In this document: positions 1 to 6,581 of the stretch, piece after piece
How the letters are laid out: each line of letters begins with the position of its first letter
Numbering within the stretch: position 1 is the first letter of the stretch
Source: an uncultured Roseateles sp.
GTDB taxonomy: Bacteria; Pseudomonadota; Gammaproteobacteria; Burkholderiales; Burkholderiaceae
NCBI GenBank assembly: GCA_946886855.1
Contig: CAMPJJ010000149.1
Coordinates: forward strand, 1-10,848
Direction of reading: 5' to 3'
Length of the DNA: 10,848 bases
Program-made: the position numbers and the translations under genes
The notes under the pieces: model-generated
The model's input: the letters and a program-made list of their open reading frames with translations, nothing else
What the model was told of the DNA's origin: nothing
Databases searched by the model: none

Positions 1-22
1 GGACGAGGCGGCGGGCGTGGCG

Positions 23-961
23 TCAAGCCGTGCGTTGCGCGGTCATCAGGATCCAGCCGTCTTCGCTGTCCGCGACCTCGAGCTGCACGTGAGGCGCGTA
101 GGCCGCCTTCAGCTCGTCGGCCTGGCGTTCCAGGATGCCGGCCAGCACCAGGTGCGCGCCGGGCCGCAGGTGGTTGCACAGCAGCGGCGCCAGCAGCTTC
201 AGCGGCGTCGCCAGGATGTTGGCCAGCACCACCGGGTACTCCCCGCGGGCGGCGTCCGGCAGCGCGGCGTTCAGCGTCACGCCGTTGTCCTTGGCGTTCC
301 GCGTGGAGGCGATCAGCGCGGCCGGGTCGATGTCGACGGCGTCGATGGCCTGGGCGCCGAACAGGCCGGCGGCGATGGCGAGGATGCCCGAGCCGCAGCC
401 GTAATCGAGCACGCGGTCCCAGCCGGCCGCCTCGGCGCCGTGGCGCGCGATCCAGCGCAGGCACATGCGTGTCGTCGGATGTGTGCCGGTGCCGAAGGCC
501 AGGCCCGGGTCCAGGCGCATCACCTGCTTCGCCTGCGCGGGCGCCTCGTGCCAGGACGGCACGATCCAGAACGCCGGCGTGATCTCGACCGGCGAGAACT
601 GCGACTGCGTCAGCCGCACCCAGTCCTGCTGCGCGATCGTCTGGATAGCCTGGACGTGCACGTCCTCGGCCCAGTCCTGCGCCAGCAGCAGCGTCGCGGC
701 CTCGGTGGCTTCCTCTCCGGTGGCGAACAGCGCCTTCACCACCGAACGATCCCAACCGGCGCGCGGCGCCGGCATGCCGGGTTCGCCGAACAGCGCGCGC
801 TCGGCGGGCGTGTCGGCATCGGCGTCCTCGACCGACACGGCCAGCGCTTCGACCTCCATCAGCGCATCGCTGACGGTCTCGACGTCCTCTTCGCGGCAGA
901 TGAGCACGAGCTCGTGCAGCAGGGGATCGTTGGCGTGGTCTTCGCCGTGGTCTTCGCTCAT
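23..961 (-). CDS. prmA: Ribosomal protein L11 methyltransferase PrmA
   Basis: This 312-residue cytoplasmic enzyme transfers methyl groups from S-adenosylmethionine to ribosomal protein L11. Residues 15-80 form the family's N-terminal L11-binding domain. The catalytic domain shows AFGTGTHPTT at 155-164, the SAM-binding loop VLDYGCGSGILAIAA at 184-198, an acidic residue at the end of the next strand (D210), and the NIL motif at 248-250. The length is slightly above the usual 290-300 because of an acidic, His-containing extension of about 14 residues (MSEDHGEDHANDPLL). The ATG at 961 is preceded by GGAG at suitable spacing, and I see no ATG at the position where most homologues start, so I keep the long start. 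It is the last visible gene of aroQ-accB-accC-prmA, a linkage also known from other proteobacteria such as Pseudomonas. A hairpin lies between it and accC. Confidence 0.96.
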   Translation of the reverse strand: MSEDHGEDHANDPLLHELVLICREEDVETVSDALMEVEALAVSVEDADADTPAERALFGEPGMPAPRAGWDRSVVKALFATGEEATEAATLLLAQDWAEDVHVQAIQTIAQQDWVRLTQSQFSPVEITPAFWIVPSWHEAPAQAKQVMRLDPGLAFGTGTHPTTRMCLRWIARHGAEAAGWDRVLDYGCGSGILAIAAGLFGAQAIDAVDIDPAALIASTRNAKDNGVTLNAALPDAARGEYPVVLANILATPLKLLAPLLCNHLRPGAHLVLAGILERQADELKAAYAPHVQLEVADSEDGWILMTAQRTA

Positions 962-997
962 AGCGGCTCCGGGACTTCGATGGACTTCTGAAATGGA

Positions 998-1038
998 GAA
1001 GCCCTCAAGGCGGACTCGCGTCCACGCCTGAGGGCCTC
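998..1038 (-). terminator. Hairpin between accC and prmA (attenuator or partial terminator candidate)
   Basis: An imperfect inverted repeat lies about 25 bases past the accC stop. Its outer arms GCCCTCA (1001-1007) and TGAGGGC (1029-1035) pair perfectly. Further pairs (GGCG with CGCC, GAC with GTC) close onto a TCGC loop with single-base bulges, and two more outer pairs reach 998/1038. On the minus strand it is followed by CTTCTCCATTTC rather than a clean T run. It is therefore not a textbook intrinsic terminator. It could reduce read-through into prmA or stabilise the upstream accBC message. The pairing is seen directly; the role is inferred. Confidence 0.45.
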
Positions 1039-1060
1039 GGTATTGTCGCTTAGCGCGAGA

Positions 1061-2410
1061 TCAGCGCTTGTGCGCCGCCATCCATTGTTCGAGGTAATGG
1101 ATGTCGGTGCCGCCTTCGATGAACTTCGCATCGGCCATCAGCTCGCGGTGCAGCGGGATGTTGGTCTGGATGCCTTCGATCACCGTCTCCGACAGCGCGA
1201 TCCGCATGCGGGCCAGGGCCTGCTCGCGGGTGTCGCCGTGGACGATGATCTTGCCGATCATCGAGTCGTAGTTCGGCGGCACGAAGTAGTTGGTGTAGGC
1301 ATGCGAATCCACACGCACGCCGGGGCCGCCCGGCGGGTGCCACATCGTGATCCGTCCCGGCGACGGGATGAACTTGACCGGATCTTCCGCGTTGATGCGG
1401 CATTCGATCGAGTGGCCGCGCATCGTGATGTTGCGCTGCGTGAAGGGCAGCTTCTCGCCCGCGGCGATACGGATCTGCATCTGCACGATGTCGATGCCGG
1501 TCACCAGCTCCGTCACCGGGTGCTCGACCTGCACGCGGGTGTTCATCTCGATGAAGTAGAACTCGCCGTCTTCGTACAGGAACTCGAAGGTGCCCGCGCC
1601 GCGGTAGCCCATCTTCTTGCAGGCGGCGGAGCAGCGGTCGCCCACGCGCTCGATCAGGCGGCGCGGGATGCCCGGCGCCGGCGCTTCCTCGATGATCTTC
1701 TGGTGGCGGCGCTGCATCGAGCAGTCGCGCTCACCCAGCCAGACGGCGTTCTTCTGTCCGTCGGCCAGCACCTGGATCTCCACGTGACGCGGATGCTCCA
1801 GGAACTTCTCCATGTAGACCTGCGGATTGCCGAAGGCCGCGGCCGCTTCGGCCTTGGTCATCTGCACCGCGTTGACCAGGGCGGCCTCGGTGTGGACGAC
1901 GCGCATGCCGCGCCCGCCGCCGCCGCCGGCCGCCTTGATGATCACCGGATAACCGATCGCGCGGGCGATGCGGACGATCTCCTTCGGGTCGTCCGGCAGG
2001 GCACCTTCCGAGCCCGGCACGCAGGGCACGCCGGCCTTGATCATGGCCTGCTTGGCCGAGACCTTGTCGCCCATGGTCCGGATGTTCTCCGGGGTCGGGC
2101 CGATGAAGGTGAAACCGCTGCGCTCGACGCGTTCGGCGAAGTCGGCGTTCTCCGACAGGAAGCCGTAGCCGGGGTGGATCGCCTCGGCGTCGGTGACTTC
2201 GGCCGTCGCGATGATGGCCGGCATCGACAGGTAGCTCTGCGCGGACGGTGCGGGGCCGATGCAGACGGCCTCGTCGGCCAGCTTCACGTACTTCGCGTCG
2301 CGGTCCGCTTCCGAATACACGACGACCGACTTCACGCCCAGCTCGCGACACGCGCGCTGGATTCGCAAAGCGATCTCCCCGCGATTCGCGATGAGGATCT
2401 TCTTGAACAT
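1061..2410 (-). CDS. accC: Acetyl-CoA carboxylase, biotin carboxylase subunit AccC
   Basis: AccC uses ATP and bicarbonate to carboxylate the biotin on AccB, the first half-reaction of acetyl-CoA carboxylase in fatty acid synthesis. The 449 residues equal the E. coli length, and the active-site positions known from E. coli fall at the same numbers here: K116, K159, H209, K238, E276, E288, R292 and R338. The N-terminal domain opens with [10 protein letters not shown] (5-14). The ATP-grasp domain holds the glycine-rich loop [10 protein letters not shown] (161-170), [11 protein letters not shown] (228-238) and [12 protein letters not shown] (287-298). The C-terminal domain runs from about 330. 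The ATG at 2410 follows the accB stop by 11 bases, with an AAGGCGG ribosome-binding site overlapping that stop, which suggests cotranscription and coupled translation. Nothing looks damaged. Confidence 0.98.
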   Translation of the reverse strand: MFKKILIANRGEIALRIQRACRELGVKSVVVYSEADRDAKYVKLADEAVCIGPAPSAQSYLSMPAIIATAEVTDAEAIHPGYGFLSENADFAERVERSGFTFIGPTPENIRTMGDKVSAKQAMIKAGVPCVPGSEGALPDDPKEIVRIARAIGYPVIIKAAGGGGGRGMRVVHTEAALVNAVQMTKAEAAAAFGNPQVYMEKFLEHPRHVEIQVLADGQKNAVWLGERDCSMQRRHQKIIEEAPAPGIPRRLIERVGDRCSAACKKMGYRGAGTFEFLYEDGEFYFIEMNTRVQVEHPVTELVTGIDIVQMQIRIAAGEKLPFTQRNITMRGHSIECRINAEDPVKFIPSPGRITMWHPPGGPGVRVDSHAYTNYFVPPNYDSMIGKIIVHGDTREQALARMRIALSETVIEGIQTNIPLHRELMADAKFIEGGTDIHYLEQWMAAHKR

Positions 2411-2421
2411 CTCGGACCGCC

Positions 2422-2889
2422 TTACTCGATGACGATCAGCGACTGGCCGTATTCCACCGGCTGGCCGTTCTCGGCCAGGATCTTGACGATCGTGCCGGAC
2501 TTGTCGGCCTCGATCTCGTTCATGATCTTCATCGCCTCGATGATGCAGATGGCGTCGCCTTCCTTGACCTGCTGGCCGACCTCGGCGAACGGCTTGGCGT
2601 TCGGGCTGGAGGCGCGGTAGAACGTGCCGACCATCGGCGACTTGACGATGTGGCCGGTTTCGACGGCCGGGGCCGGCGCGGCGACGGGCGCCGGTGCGGC
2701 GGCGGGCTGCGCGGCGGCCGGCTGGGCGGCCGCCTGCGGCGCGGCTTGCATCATGGGCATGGCGGCCACGAGCGGCTGGCCATCGGACTTGACGATGCGC
2801 ACCTTGCCATCGGCTTCGGTGATTTCAAGTTCAGAAATGTTCGACTCGGACACGAGGTCGATCAGGGTCTTGAGCTTGCGCAAATCCAT
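2422..2889 (-). CDS. accB: Acetyl-CoA carboxylase, biotin carboxyl carrier protein AccB
   Basis: AccB carries the biotin that AccC carboxylates and the AccAD carboxyltransferase discharges onto acetyl-CoA. I place the start at the ATG at 2889 (MDLRKLKTL), giving 155 residues, almost exactly the E. coli length of 156. It has a good GGAG site about eight bases upstream. The frame stays open to 2982, but that extension would translate a 7-bp tandem repeat and matches no known AccB. Residues 1-38 are the N-terminal segment. Residues 44-76 are a flexible Ala/Pro/Gln linker. The biotinyl domain runs from about 79 to 155, with biotinylation motif EAMKIM (118-123) and acceptor lysine K121. The longer N-terminal protein region and linker mark a carrier subunit rather than a bare lipoyl-type domain. 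Confidence 0.97.
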   Translation of the reverse strand: MDLRKLKTLIDLVSESNISELEITEADGKVRIVKSDGQPLVAAMPMMQAAPQAAAQPAAAQPAAAPAPVAAPAPAVETGHIVKSPMVGTFYRASSPNAKPFAEVGQQVKEGDAICIIEAMKIMNEIEADKSGTIVKILAENGQPVEYGQSLIVIE

Positions 2890-2906
2890 AAGAACTCTCC
2901 AACGGG

Positions 2907-2927
2907 GATCGGTGATCGGTGATCGGT
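2907..2927. repeat. Three tandem copies of GATCGGT in the accB leader
   Basis: The heptamer GATCGGT occurs three times head to tail at 2907-2913, 2914-2920 and 2921-2927. Looser copies continue at 2928-2945 (GGTGATCTTCGGTGATG). On the coding strand of accB these read as repeated GATCACC-type units in the untranslated leader, ending about 17 bases before the start codon. The repeat is direct observation. A replication-slippage origin or a regulatory role is inference. Confidence 0.85.
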
Positions 2928-2949
2928 GGTGATCTTCGGTGATGTCTTC

Positions 2950-2976
2950 CAGCCCGCGACGCGGATCGACGGGCTG
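2950..2976 (-). promoter_or_regulatory. Hairpin between aroQ and accB
   Basis: CAGCCCG (2950-2956) and CGGGCTG (2970-2976) form a perfect 7-bp G/C-rich stem with a 13-base loop, starting six bases after the aroQ stop. On the minus strand the sequence that follows is GAAGACATC, with no T run, so it does not look like an intrinsic terminator. It could separate aroQ from accB message levels, protect a processed 5' end of accBC mRNA, or be chance in high-GC DNA. Confidence 0.35.
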
Positions 2977-2982
2977 CGGCAC

Positions 2983-3435
2983 TCAGGCGGACGAGGCTGG
3001 CCGGCTCAATTGTTGAATCGCGAACTGCAGGGCCAGCCGGTAACCGGTCGGACCCAGGCCGCAGATCACGCCTTCCGCGAGCGCCGACAGGTAGCTGTGA
3101 TGGCGGAACGGCTCGCGCTTGTGGATATTGGACAGGTGCACCTCGACGAAGGGCAGCGCCACCGCCGCCAGCGCATCGCGGATCGCGACGCTGGTGTGGG
3201 TGTAGGCCGCCGGATTGATCAGGATGAAGCGCGTTCCATCGCGACCCGCCGCCTGAATGCGGTCCACCAGCGCACCTTCATGGTTGCTCTGATAGCTCTC
3301 CAGAGCTACACCGGCTTCCTGCGCGATCTGGCGAAGATCTGTATCGATCTCCGCCAAAGTGGTCGCGCCATACACCCCGGGCTCGCGGGTGCCGAGCAGA
3401 TTGAGGTTGGGGCCGTGTAGTACCAGGACTTGCAT
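2983..3435 (-). CDS. aroQ: 3-dehydroquinate dehydratase, type II (AroQ)
   Basis: AroQ converts 3-dehydroquinate to 3-dehydroshikimate, the third step of the shikimate pathway; the type II enzyme is a small dodecamer. The 150 residues match the family. The start [19 protein letters not shown] is the family signature. Visible active-site positions are R17 and Y22 in the mobile lid loop, N74 and H80 in [11 protein letters not shown]100 in [12 protein letters not shown] and R111 in FRHHS. It is the first gene of the block leading to accB, accC and prmA. The ATG at 3435 has only a poor ribosome-binding sequence upstream, so weak translation or a short leader is possible. A weak promoter candidate lies about 20-47 bases upstream. 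AroE, which uses the product, is encoded in the neighbouring block. Confidence 0.97.
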   Translation of the reverse strand: MQVLVLHGPNLNLLGTREPGVYGATTLAEIDTDLRQIAQEAGVALESYQSNHEGALVDRIQAAGRDGTRFILINPAAYTHTSVAIRDALAAVALPFVEVHLSNIHKREPFRHHSYLSALAEGVICGLGPTGYRLALQFAIQQLSRPASSA

Positions 3436-3454
3436 TCAGCGACCGGTCCCGCCA

Positions 3455-3482
3455 ATTAGAGCGAAGACACTAGAAGCGTAAA
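3455..3482 (-). promoter_or_regulatory. Candidate sigma-70-type promoter for aroQ-accBC-prmA
   Basis: Read on the minus strand, TTTACG (3477-3482) and TCTAAT (3455-3460) resemble -35 and -10 boxes, with four and five of six consensus bases and a 16-base spacer. The -10 box ends about 19 bases before the aroQ ATG, leaving only a short leader. This is the most A/T-rich stretch near the gene. The match is modest and made by eye. Confidence 0.3.
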
Positions 3483-3498
3483 AGGGTGGACTTTACGC
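3476..3498. promoter_or_regulatory. 7-bp dyad GCGTAAA-N9-TTTACGC upstream of aroQ
   Basis: GCGTAAA (3476-3482) and TTTACGC (3492-3498) form a perfect inverted repeat with a nine-base spacer. Its left arm overlaps the candidate -35 box of aroQ. The 16-base centre-to-centre arm spacing, about one and a half helical turns, is compatible with a dimeric repressor or activator site, but no regulator can be named. As RNA it would only matter if transcription starts further upstream. Confidence 0.4.
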
Positions 3499-3525
3499 GT
3501 TTTGAGACCAGATCCCGGCAGCAAA

Positions 3526-3558
3526 CCAAAAATAAACCGCTTGACCCGCCTGGAGGCG
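3526..3558 (-). terminator. Weak terminator candidate after the TlpA-like gene
   Basis: A 4-bp G/C stem with a four-base loop (3547-3558) is followed on the minus strand by about ten unrelated bases and then a T-rich run (3526-3537). It lies about 45 bases past the stop of the thioredoxin gene. The stem is short and the T run is not adjacent, so this is a low-confidence call supported mainly by its position at the end of an apparent operon. Confidence 0.22.
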
Positions 3559-3602
3559 CTCGCTATGGCCGAGGGACGCCCTTTCTAGGGGTTGACCCGC
3601 AG

Positions 3603-4169
3603 TCAGGCTTTGCCGCCGCGCGCCATCGCGCGCAGTTCCTCAAGATTCGTCGCGCCCAGCTTGCGCCAGATCGGTTCGCCCTGAGGACCGAAGGCGACGG
3701 TGAACGGCAGCCCGCCCTTGGCATTGCCCAAGGTCTTCGACAGGTCGGTTCCGGTCAGTCCGGCCAGCGCGACGGGGAACTTCAGCGGGATCTTTTCCAG
3801 GAAACCGCGCACCGGCGTCGGCGCGTCCACGGCCAGTCCGAGCACCTGCCAGCCTTGCGCGCTGAACTCGTCGTGGAACTGGTTGATCTCGGGCAGTTCC
3901 TTGACGCAGGGCGCGCACCAGGTGGCCCAGAAGTTCAGCAGCAGCGGCTTGCCACGCAGGTGGGCGGCCGGCTGGTAGGTCTGCTGGTCGAGGGTGTCGA
4001 AGCTGGCGTTCCAGAATGCGGCCGCTTCCGCCGACAGCGGCCCGGTGGGGGCGTCGCCGCCGGCGCCGCCCTGGGCCGCCTGCCTTTCATGATGCAGGGC
4101 GAGGTAGGTGCCCGCACCTGCCGCCACCAGGCCCGCAGCGCCCAAACCCAGAACAGCACGTCGTTGCAT
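3603..4169 (-). CDS. TlpA/ResA-family membrane-anchored thioredoxin
   Basis: A 188-residue thiol:disulfide oxidoreductase predicted to work on the periplasmic side of the inner membrane. Residues 5-25 form a hydrophobic signal or anchor. The twin arginine at 3-4 followed by AVLGLGAAG gives it a Tat-like look, though the full Tat consensus is not met. The thioredoxin fold begins near residue 70. It shows NFWATWCAPC (79-88), with redox cysteines C85 and C88, and the cis-proline loop GGLPFTV (152-158, P155). In this family such proteins usually keep periplasmic cysteines reduced, for example in cytochrome c maturation; no specific partner is visible here. Its ATG follows the stop of the upstream gene directly (TGAATG), so translation is probably coupled. 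Confidence 0.92.
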   Translation of the reverse strand: MQRRAVLGLGAAGLVAAGAGTYLALHHERQAAQGGAGGDAPTGPLSAEAAAFWNASFDTLDQQTYQPAAHLRGKPLLLNFWATWCAPCVKELPEINQFHDEFSAQGWQVLGLAVDAPTPVRGFLEKIPLKFPVALAGLTGTDLSKTLGNAKGGLPFTVAFGPQGEPIWRKLGATNLEELRAMARGGKA

Positions 4170-4766
4170 TCAATCGTCCTTCGCAGTCATCAGTTGGCGC
4201 AGCGCGGCGAGGTCGCCGCGTTCGGTCCGGCCGCGCGCATCGGGCTTGAGCCCGCCGCGCAGGTCGTCATGATCGAGGATGGTCAGGGCGATCGCGACAC
4301 GTTCGTTCAGCGCGCGGCAGGGTGCGTCGATGATCAACTGGTCCACGATGGCGCCCTTCGCGTTGCGCGATTGACCGACGTCGAAGTCGATGCCCTGGTT
4401 CAGCAGCGCGATCTCCGTCGATTTGCTGTCATCGCAATAGAGCTGCAGATGGATGGGCGACAACCGCGTGGCGGTGCCGCGCCAGACGGCGCCGGTGAGG
4501 TGCGGCCGGAACTCGGCCAGGCGCTCCATCCAGACGGCGGCCAACTCGCGCAAGGCCTGCAGTTCGGCGGGCTGGGTCTCGGCGCAGAAGATGTCCAGGT
4601 ACTCGCGGACCTGGTCCTCGAGCTCGTCGTTGCTGGGCAGCGCGGTGCGGGGCGGCAGCCCCAGCACCTTCAGCGCGCGGGCCTTGGCGGGGCCGTATTC
4701 CAGGCCTTCCTCCACCACCAGCCGGGCGGCAGTGGCGGCGATCTCGATGGTCAGTTCGGATGTCAT
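4170..4766 (-). CDS. Conserved hypothetical protein, 198 aa, coupled to the thioredoxin gene
   Basis: I cannot assign a function. The ATG at 4766 has a clear GGGAGA ribosome-binding site seven bases upstream; an overlapping longer reading is only the mtgA gene seen in another frame. The protein has no signal peptide or membrane segment and looks cytosolic. Residues 1-90 appear mostly helical and acidic (EEGLEYGPAKARALKVLGLPP at 19-39, then ELEDQVREYLDIF). Residues 90-165 appear mixed alpha/beta, with WRGTATRLSPIHLQLYCDD (95-113). The end carries DHDDLRGGLKPDARGRTERGDLAALR (165-190). I recall homologues in Burkholderiales, some given doubtful enzyme names. The glycine-threonine turn followed by a strand ending in CDD faintly recalls minimal nucleotidyltransferases, but I do not claim that. 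The next gene starts at its stop codon. Confidence 0.88.
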   Translation of the reverse strand: MTSELTIEIAATAARLVVEEGLEYGPAKARALKVLGLPPRTALPSNDELEDQVREYLDIFCAETQPAELQALRELAAVWMERLAEFRPHLTGAVWRGTATRLSPIHLQLYCDDSKSTEIALLNQGIDFDVGQSRNAKGAIVDQLIIDAPCRALNERVAIALTILDHDDLRGGLKPDARGRTERGDLAALRQLMTAKDD

Positions 4767-4828
4767 GGCGGTCTCCCGGCCCGGGTCGGGCGGTCCGGAG
4801 GGCGCGTGAAAGTCGGGTGCGCGGGGCC

Positions 4829-5575
4829 TCAGGGTACCTCGACGCTGCCCATCCGGGCCTCGATGGTGCCAGCACGGCCCAGCACATAGGGCGAACCTGG
4901 GCGCTTCTCGAACCGTTTCGGTGCCGGCAGCATCACCGCGAGCCGCGCCGCCTGGTTGGGCCCGAGCCGGGATGCATCGACCCGGTAATAGTGACGCGCC
5001 GCGGCCTGGGCGCCGAACACGCCTTCGCCCCACTCGACGTTGTTCAGGTAGATCTCGAGGATGCGCTGCTTGCTGAGCATCGTTTCCAGCATCAGCGTCA
5101 GCACCAGTTCCTGGCCCTTGCGCGCCAGATGGCGCTCGGAATTCAGGAAGAGGTTCTTGGCCAGCTGCTGCGAGATCGTCGATCCGCCGATGACCTTCGG
5201 AACGGGCGGCGGCTTGGCGGGATTGGTCTTGGCGAGCCGGGCGGCGCGCTTGTCGGCCTGCTCCTGGGCGCGCTGGTTCTTGTCCCAGGCCTTTTCGAGC
5301 GCGTCCCAGTCGACGCCGCCGTGCTCGTTGAAACCGGCGTCCTCGCTCGCGATCACCGCGCGCTTGAGGTTGCGGCTGATCAGCGCGTCGTCGACCCATT
5401 GCTGGGACCAGAGGATCTGGTGTTTCTCGCGCAGCAGACGCATGGCCTCGGAACGCTGGAAGGTCGTCGACTGCGGCGACACGACCGCCATCAGCGCGAT
5501 GCGCGCCGCGAAGAAAAGCTGCAGGCAGAGGACGCTGACCAGCAGCATCCCGGCAAAGCGCCAGAACTGTTTCAT
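4829..5575 (-). CDS. mtgA: Monofunctional biosynthetic peptidoglycan transglycosylase MtgA
   Basis: MtgA polymerises lipid II into glycan strands at the outer face of the inner membrane; it is a GT51 glycosyltransferase with no transpeptidase domain. The 248 residues begin with one membrane helix at about 8-32. GT51 motifs follow in order: SEDAGFNEHGG (77-87) with catalytic E78, GGSTISQQLAKNLFL (130-144), RKGQELVLTLMLE (152-164) with second glutamate E156, and RILEIYLNNVEWGEGVFGAQAAA (171-193). Between motifs one and two there is a charged then proline-rich insert (about 104-127) that makes this loop longer than in E. coli MtgA. The stop of aroE lies 11 bases before the ATG, and a GAGGT ribosome-binding site begins inside that stop. 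A 62-base gap with no obvious signal follows before the next gene. Confidence 0.96.
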   Translation of the reverse strand: MKQFWRFAGMLLVSVLCLQLFFAARIALMAVVSPQSTTFQRSEAMRLLREKHQILWSQQWVDDALISRNLKRAVIASEDAGFNEHGGVDWDALEKAWDKNQRAQEQADKRAARLAKTNPAKPPPVPKVIGGSTISQQLAKNLFLNSERHLARKGQELVLTLMLETMLSKQRILEIYLNNVEWGEGVFGAQAAARHYYRVDASRLGPNQAARLAVMLPAPKRFEKRPGSPYVLGRAGTIEARMGSVEVP

Positions 5576-5586
5576 GCCCGGTGACC

Positions 5587-6534
5587 TCAGTGAGCCGCCA
5601 GTCGCTGGCGGAGGGCCGCGAGCACTGTCGCGCTGTCGGGACGCACGCCGCGCCAGAGGAGGAAGGCCTCGGCCGCCTGCTCGACCAGCATGCCCAGACC
5701 GTCGCGTTGCGCGCCGCCGGAGCCGGCCTGGCCGGCCGCCCAGTCCAGGAAGGGCGCCGTGGACGGGCCGTACATCATGTCGACGGCCAGGCCGCCGGGT
5801 GCGAGCACCGGCGCGTCCGGATCGGGCAGCGGCAGTCCGGCGCCGCTGAGCGAGGCGCTGGTGCCATTGATCACCACCTCGTGGCGTCCCTCGGGCGCCG
5901 GGGCGTCGAGGCCGCCGGCGCTCAGGCGCACGCCGTGTTCCGCGGCCCAGGCCCGATGGCTGTCAGCCAGTGCCAGCGCCTTGTCGGCATTGCGGTTGAT
6001 GACGCGGATCTCCGCCGGCCGGCCAGTGATCAGGCTGCCGAGCACGCCCGCCGAGGCGCCGCCGGCACCGATCAGCAGCACGCGCTGGCCGCGCAGCGGA
6101 CGCGCGGCGTTGCGCTCGATGTCGGCGAGCAGGCCGGCACCGTCGGTGTTGTCGCCGAGCCATCCGCCCGCTGACGCATCGTCGAAGCGGAAGGTGTTGA
6201 CCGCGCCGGCCAGCTGCGCGCGCGGTGTCCTGCGGACCGCCAGTCGGAAAGCCTCGAACTTGAACGGCACGGTCACGTTGCAGCCACGGCCGCCGGCGGC
6301 GACAAACGCGCGGATCGATGCCTCGAAACCGTCGAGCGGGCAGAGCAGTCGCTCATAGACCAGCGACTGGCCGGTCTGTGCGGCGAAGGTGGCGTGGATC
6401 TCGGGCGAGCGGCTGTGCGCCACCGGATTGCCGGCGACCACGTAGCGGTCGATGCCCGCCTGGTCATGGACGACCGGATTGGAGACCGGCTCGGCATGCA
6501 GGTGGGAGGTCGATTCGGACGGATCAGCGCTCAT
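5587..6534 (-). CDS. aroE: Shikimate dehydrogenase AroE
   Basis: AroE reduces 3-dehydroshikimate to shikimate with NADPH, directly after the AroQ step. The catalytic domain shows GNPVAHSRSPEIH (35-47) for substrate binding, NVTVPFK (86-92) with the catalytic lysine K92, GAVNTF (110-115) and GDNTDGAGLL (127-136) with the partner aspartate D131. The nucleotide domain has GAGGASAGVL (156-165) and NRN (180-182), the position that helps select NADP. The end carries DGLGMLVEQAAEAFLLWRG (278-296). At 315 residues it is longer than the usual 270-290, because about 27 residues rich in Ser, His and Pro precede the conserved start. I keep the ATG at 6534, since an AGGGA site sits about eight bases upstream and no internal ATG lies before the fold. 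Confidence 0.97.
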   Translation of the reverse strand: MSADPSESTSHLHAEPVSNPVVHDQAGIDRYVVAGNPVAHSRSPEIHATFAAQTGQSLVYERLLCPLDGFEASIRAFVAAGGRGCNVTVPFKFEAFRLAVRRTPRAQLAGAVNTFRFDDASAGGWLGDNTDGAGLLADIERNAARPLRGQRVLLIGAGGASAGVLGSLITGRPAEIRVINRNADKALALADSHRAWAAEHGVRLSAGGLDAPAPEGRHEVVINGTSASLSGAGLPLPDPDAPVLAPGGLAVDMMYGPSTAPFLDWAAGQAGSGGAQRDGLGMLVEQAAEAFLLWRGVRPDSATVLAALRQRLAAH

Positions 6535-6581
6535 GGCATTTCCCTGGAGGACAGGACGGGGCGACTGGCGCCGGGGCGCGC

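Larger units (their letters stand above)
3436..3602. other. Intergenic region between the thioredoxin gene and aroQ
   Basis: This 167-base gap divides the two minus-strand blocks. It holds the dyad and promoter candidate near aroQ, an A-rich patch at 3523-3536 and two copies of TTGACCCGC (3541-3549 and 3592-3600). It also holds a small palindromic hairpin, CGCC-TGGA-GGCG (3547-3558). Read on the minus strand, the hairpin is followed after about ten bases by T-rich sequence (TTTATTTTTGG), a weak candidate for terminating the upstream block. No open frame here resembles a gene. Confidence 0.6.

Noticed and set aside
1043..2620. A 525-codon open frame on the plus strand opposite accC and accB
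   Set aside because: The translation is Arg/His/Asp/Val-rich with no recognisable motif, and it lies antisense to two certain genes. High G+C codon bias alone produces such frames.
2907..2945. CRISPR-like or mobile-element repeat
   Set aside because: The units are 7 bp with no spacers, only three are exact, and there is no adjacent transposase or cas gene.
2890..2982. Longer AccB beginning at 2982
   Set aside because: The 31 added residues come from the hairpin and tandem-repeat leader and have no counterpart in AccB proteins; the ATG at 2889 has a good ribosome-binding site.
3486..4889. A long plus-strand frame opposite the thioredoxin and hypothetical genes
   Set aside because: It has no family features and a low-complexity Gln/Gly/Arg composition, and the opposite strand holds well-supported genes.
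4170..5399. A 409-codon minus-strand frame that could be read as a fusion ending in the hypothetical protein
   Set aside because: Its first half is mtgA in a shifted frame and is Arg/Gly-rich. The internal ATG at 4766 has a proper ribosome-binding site.
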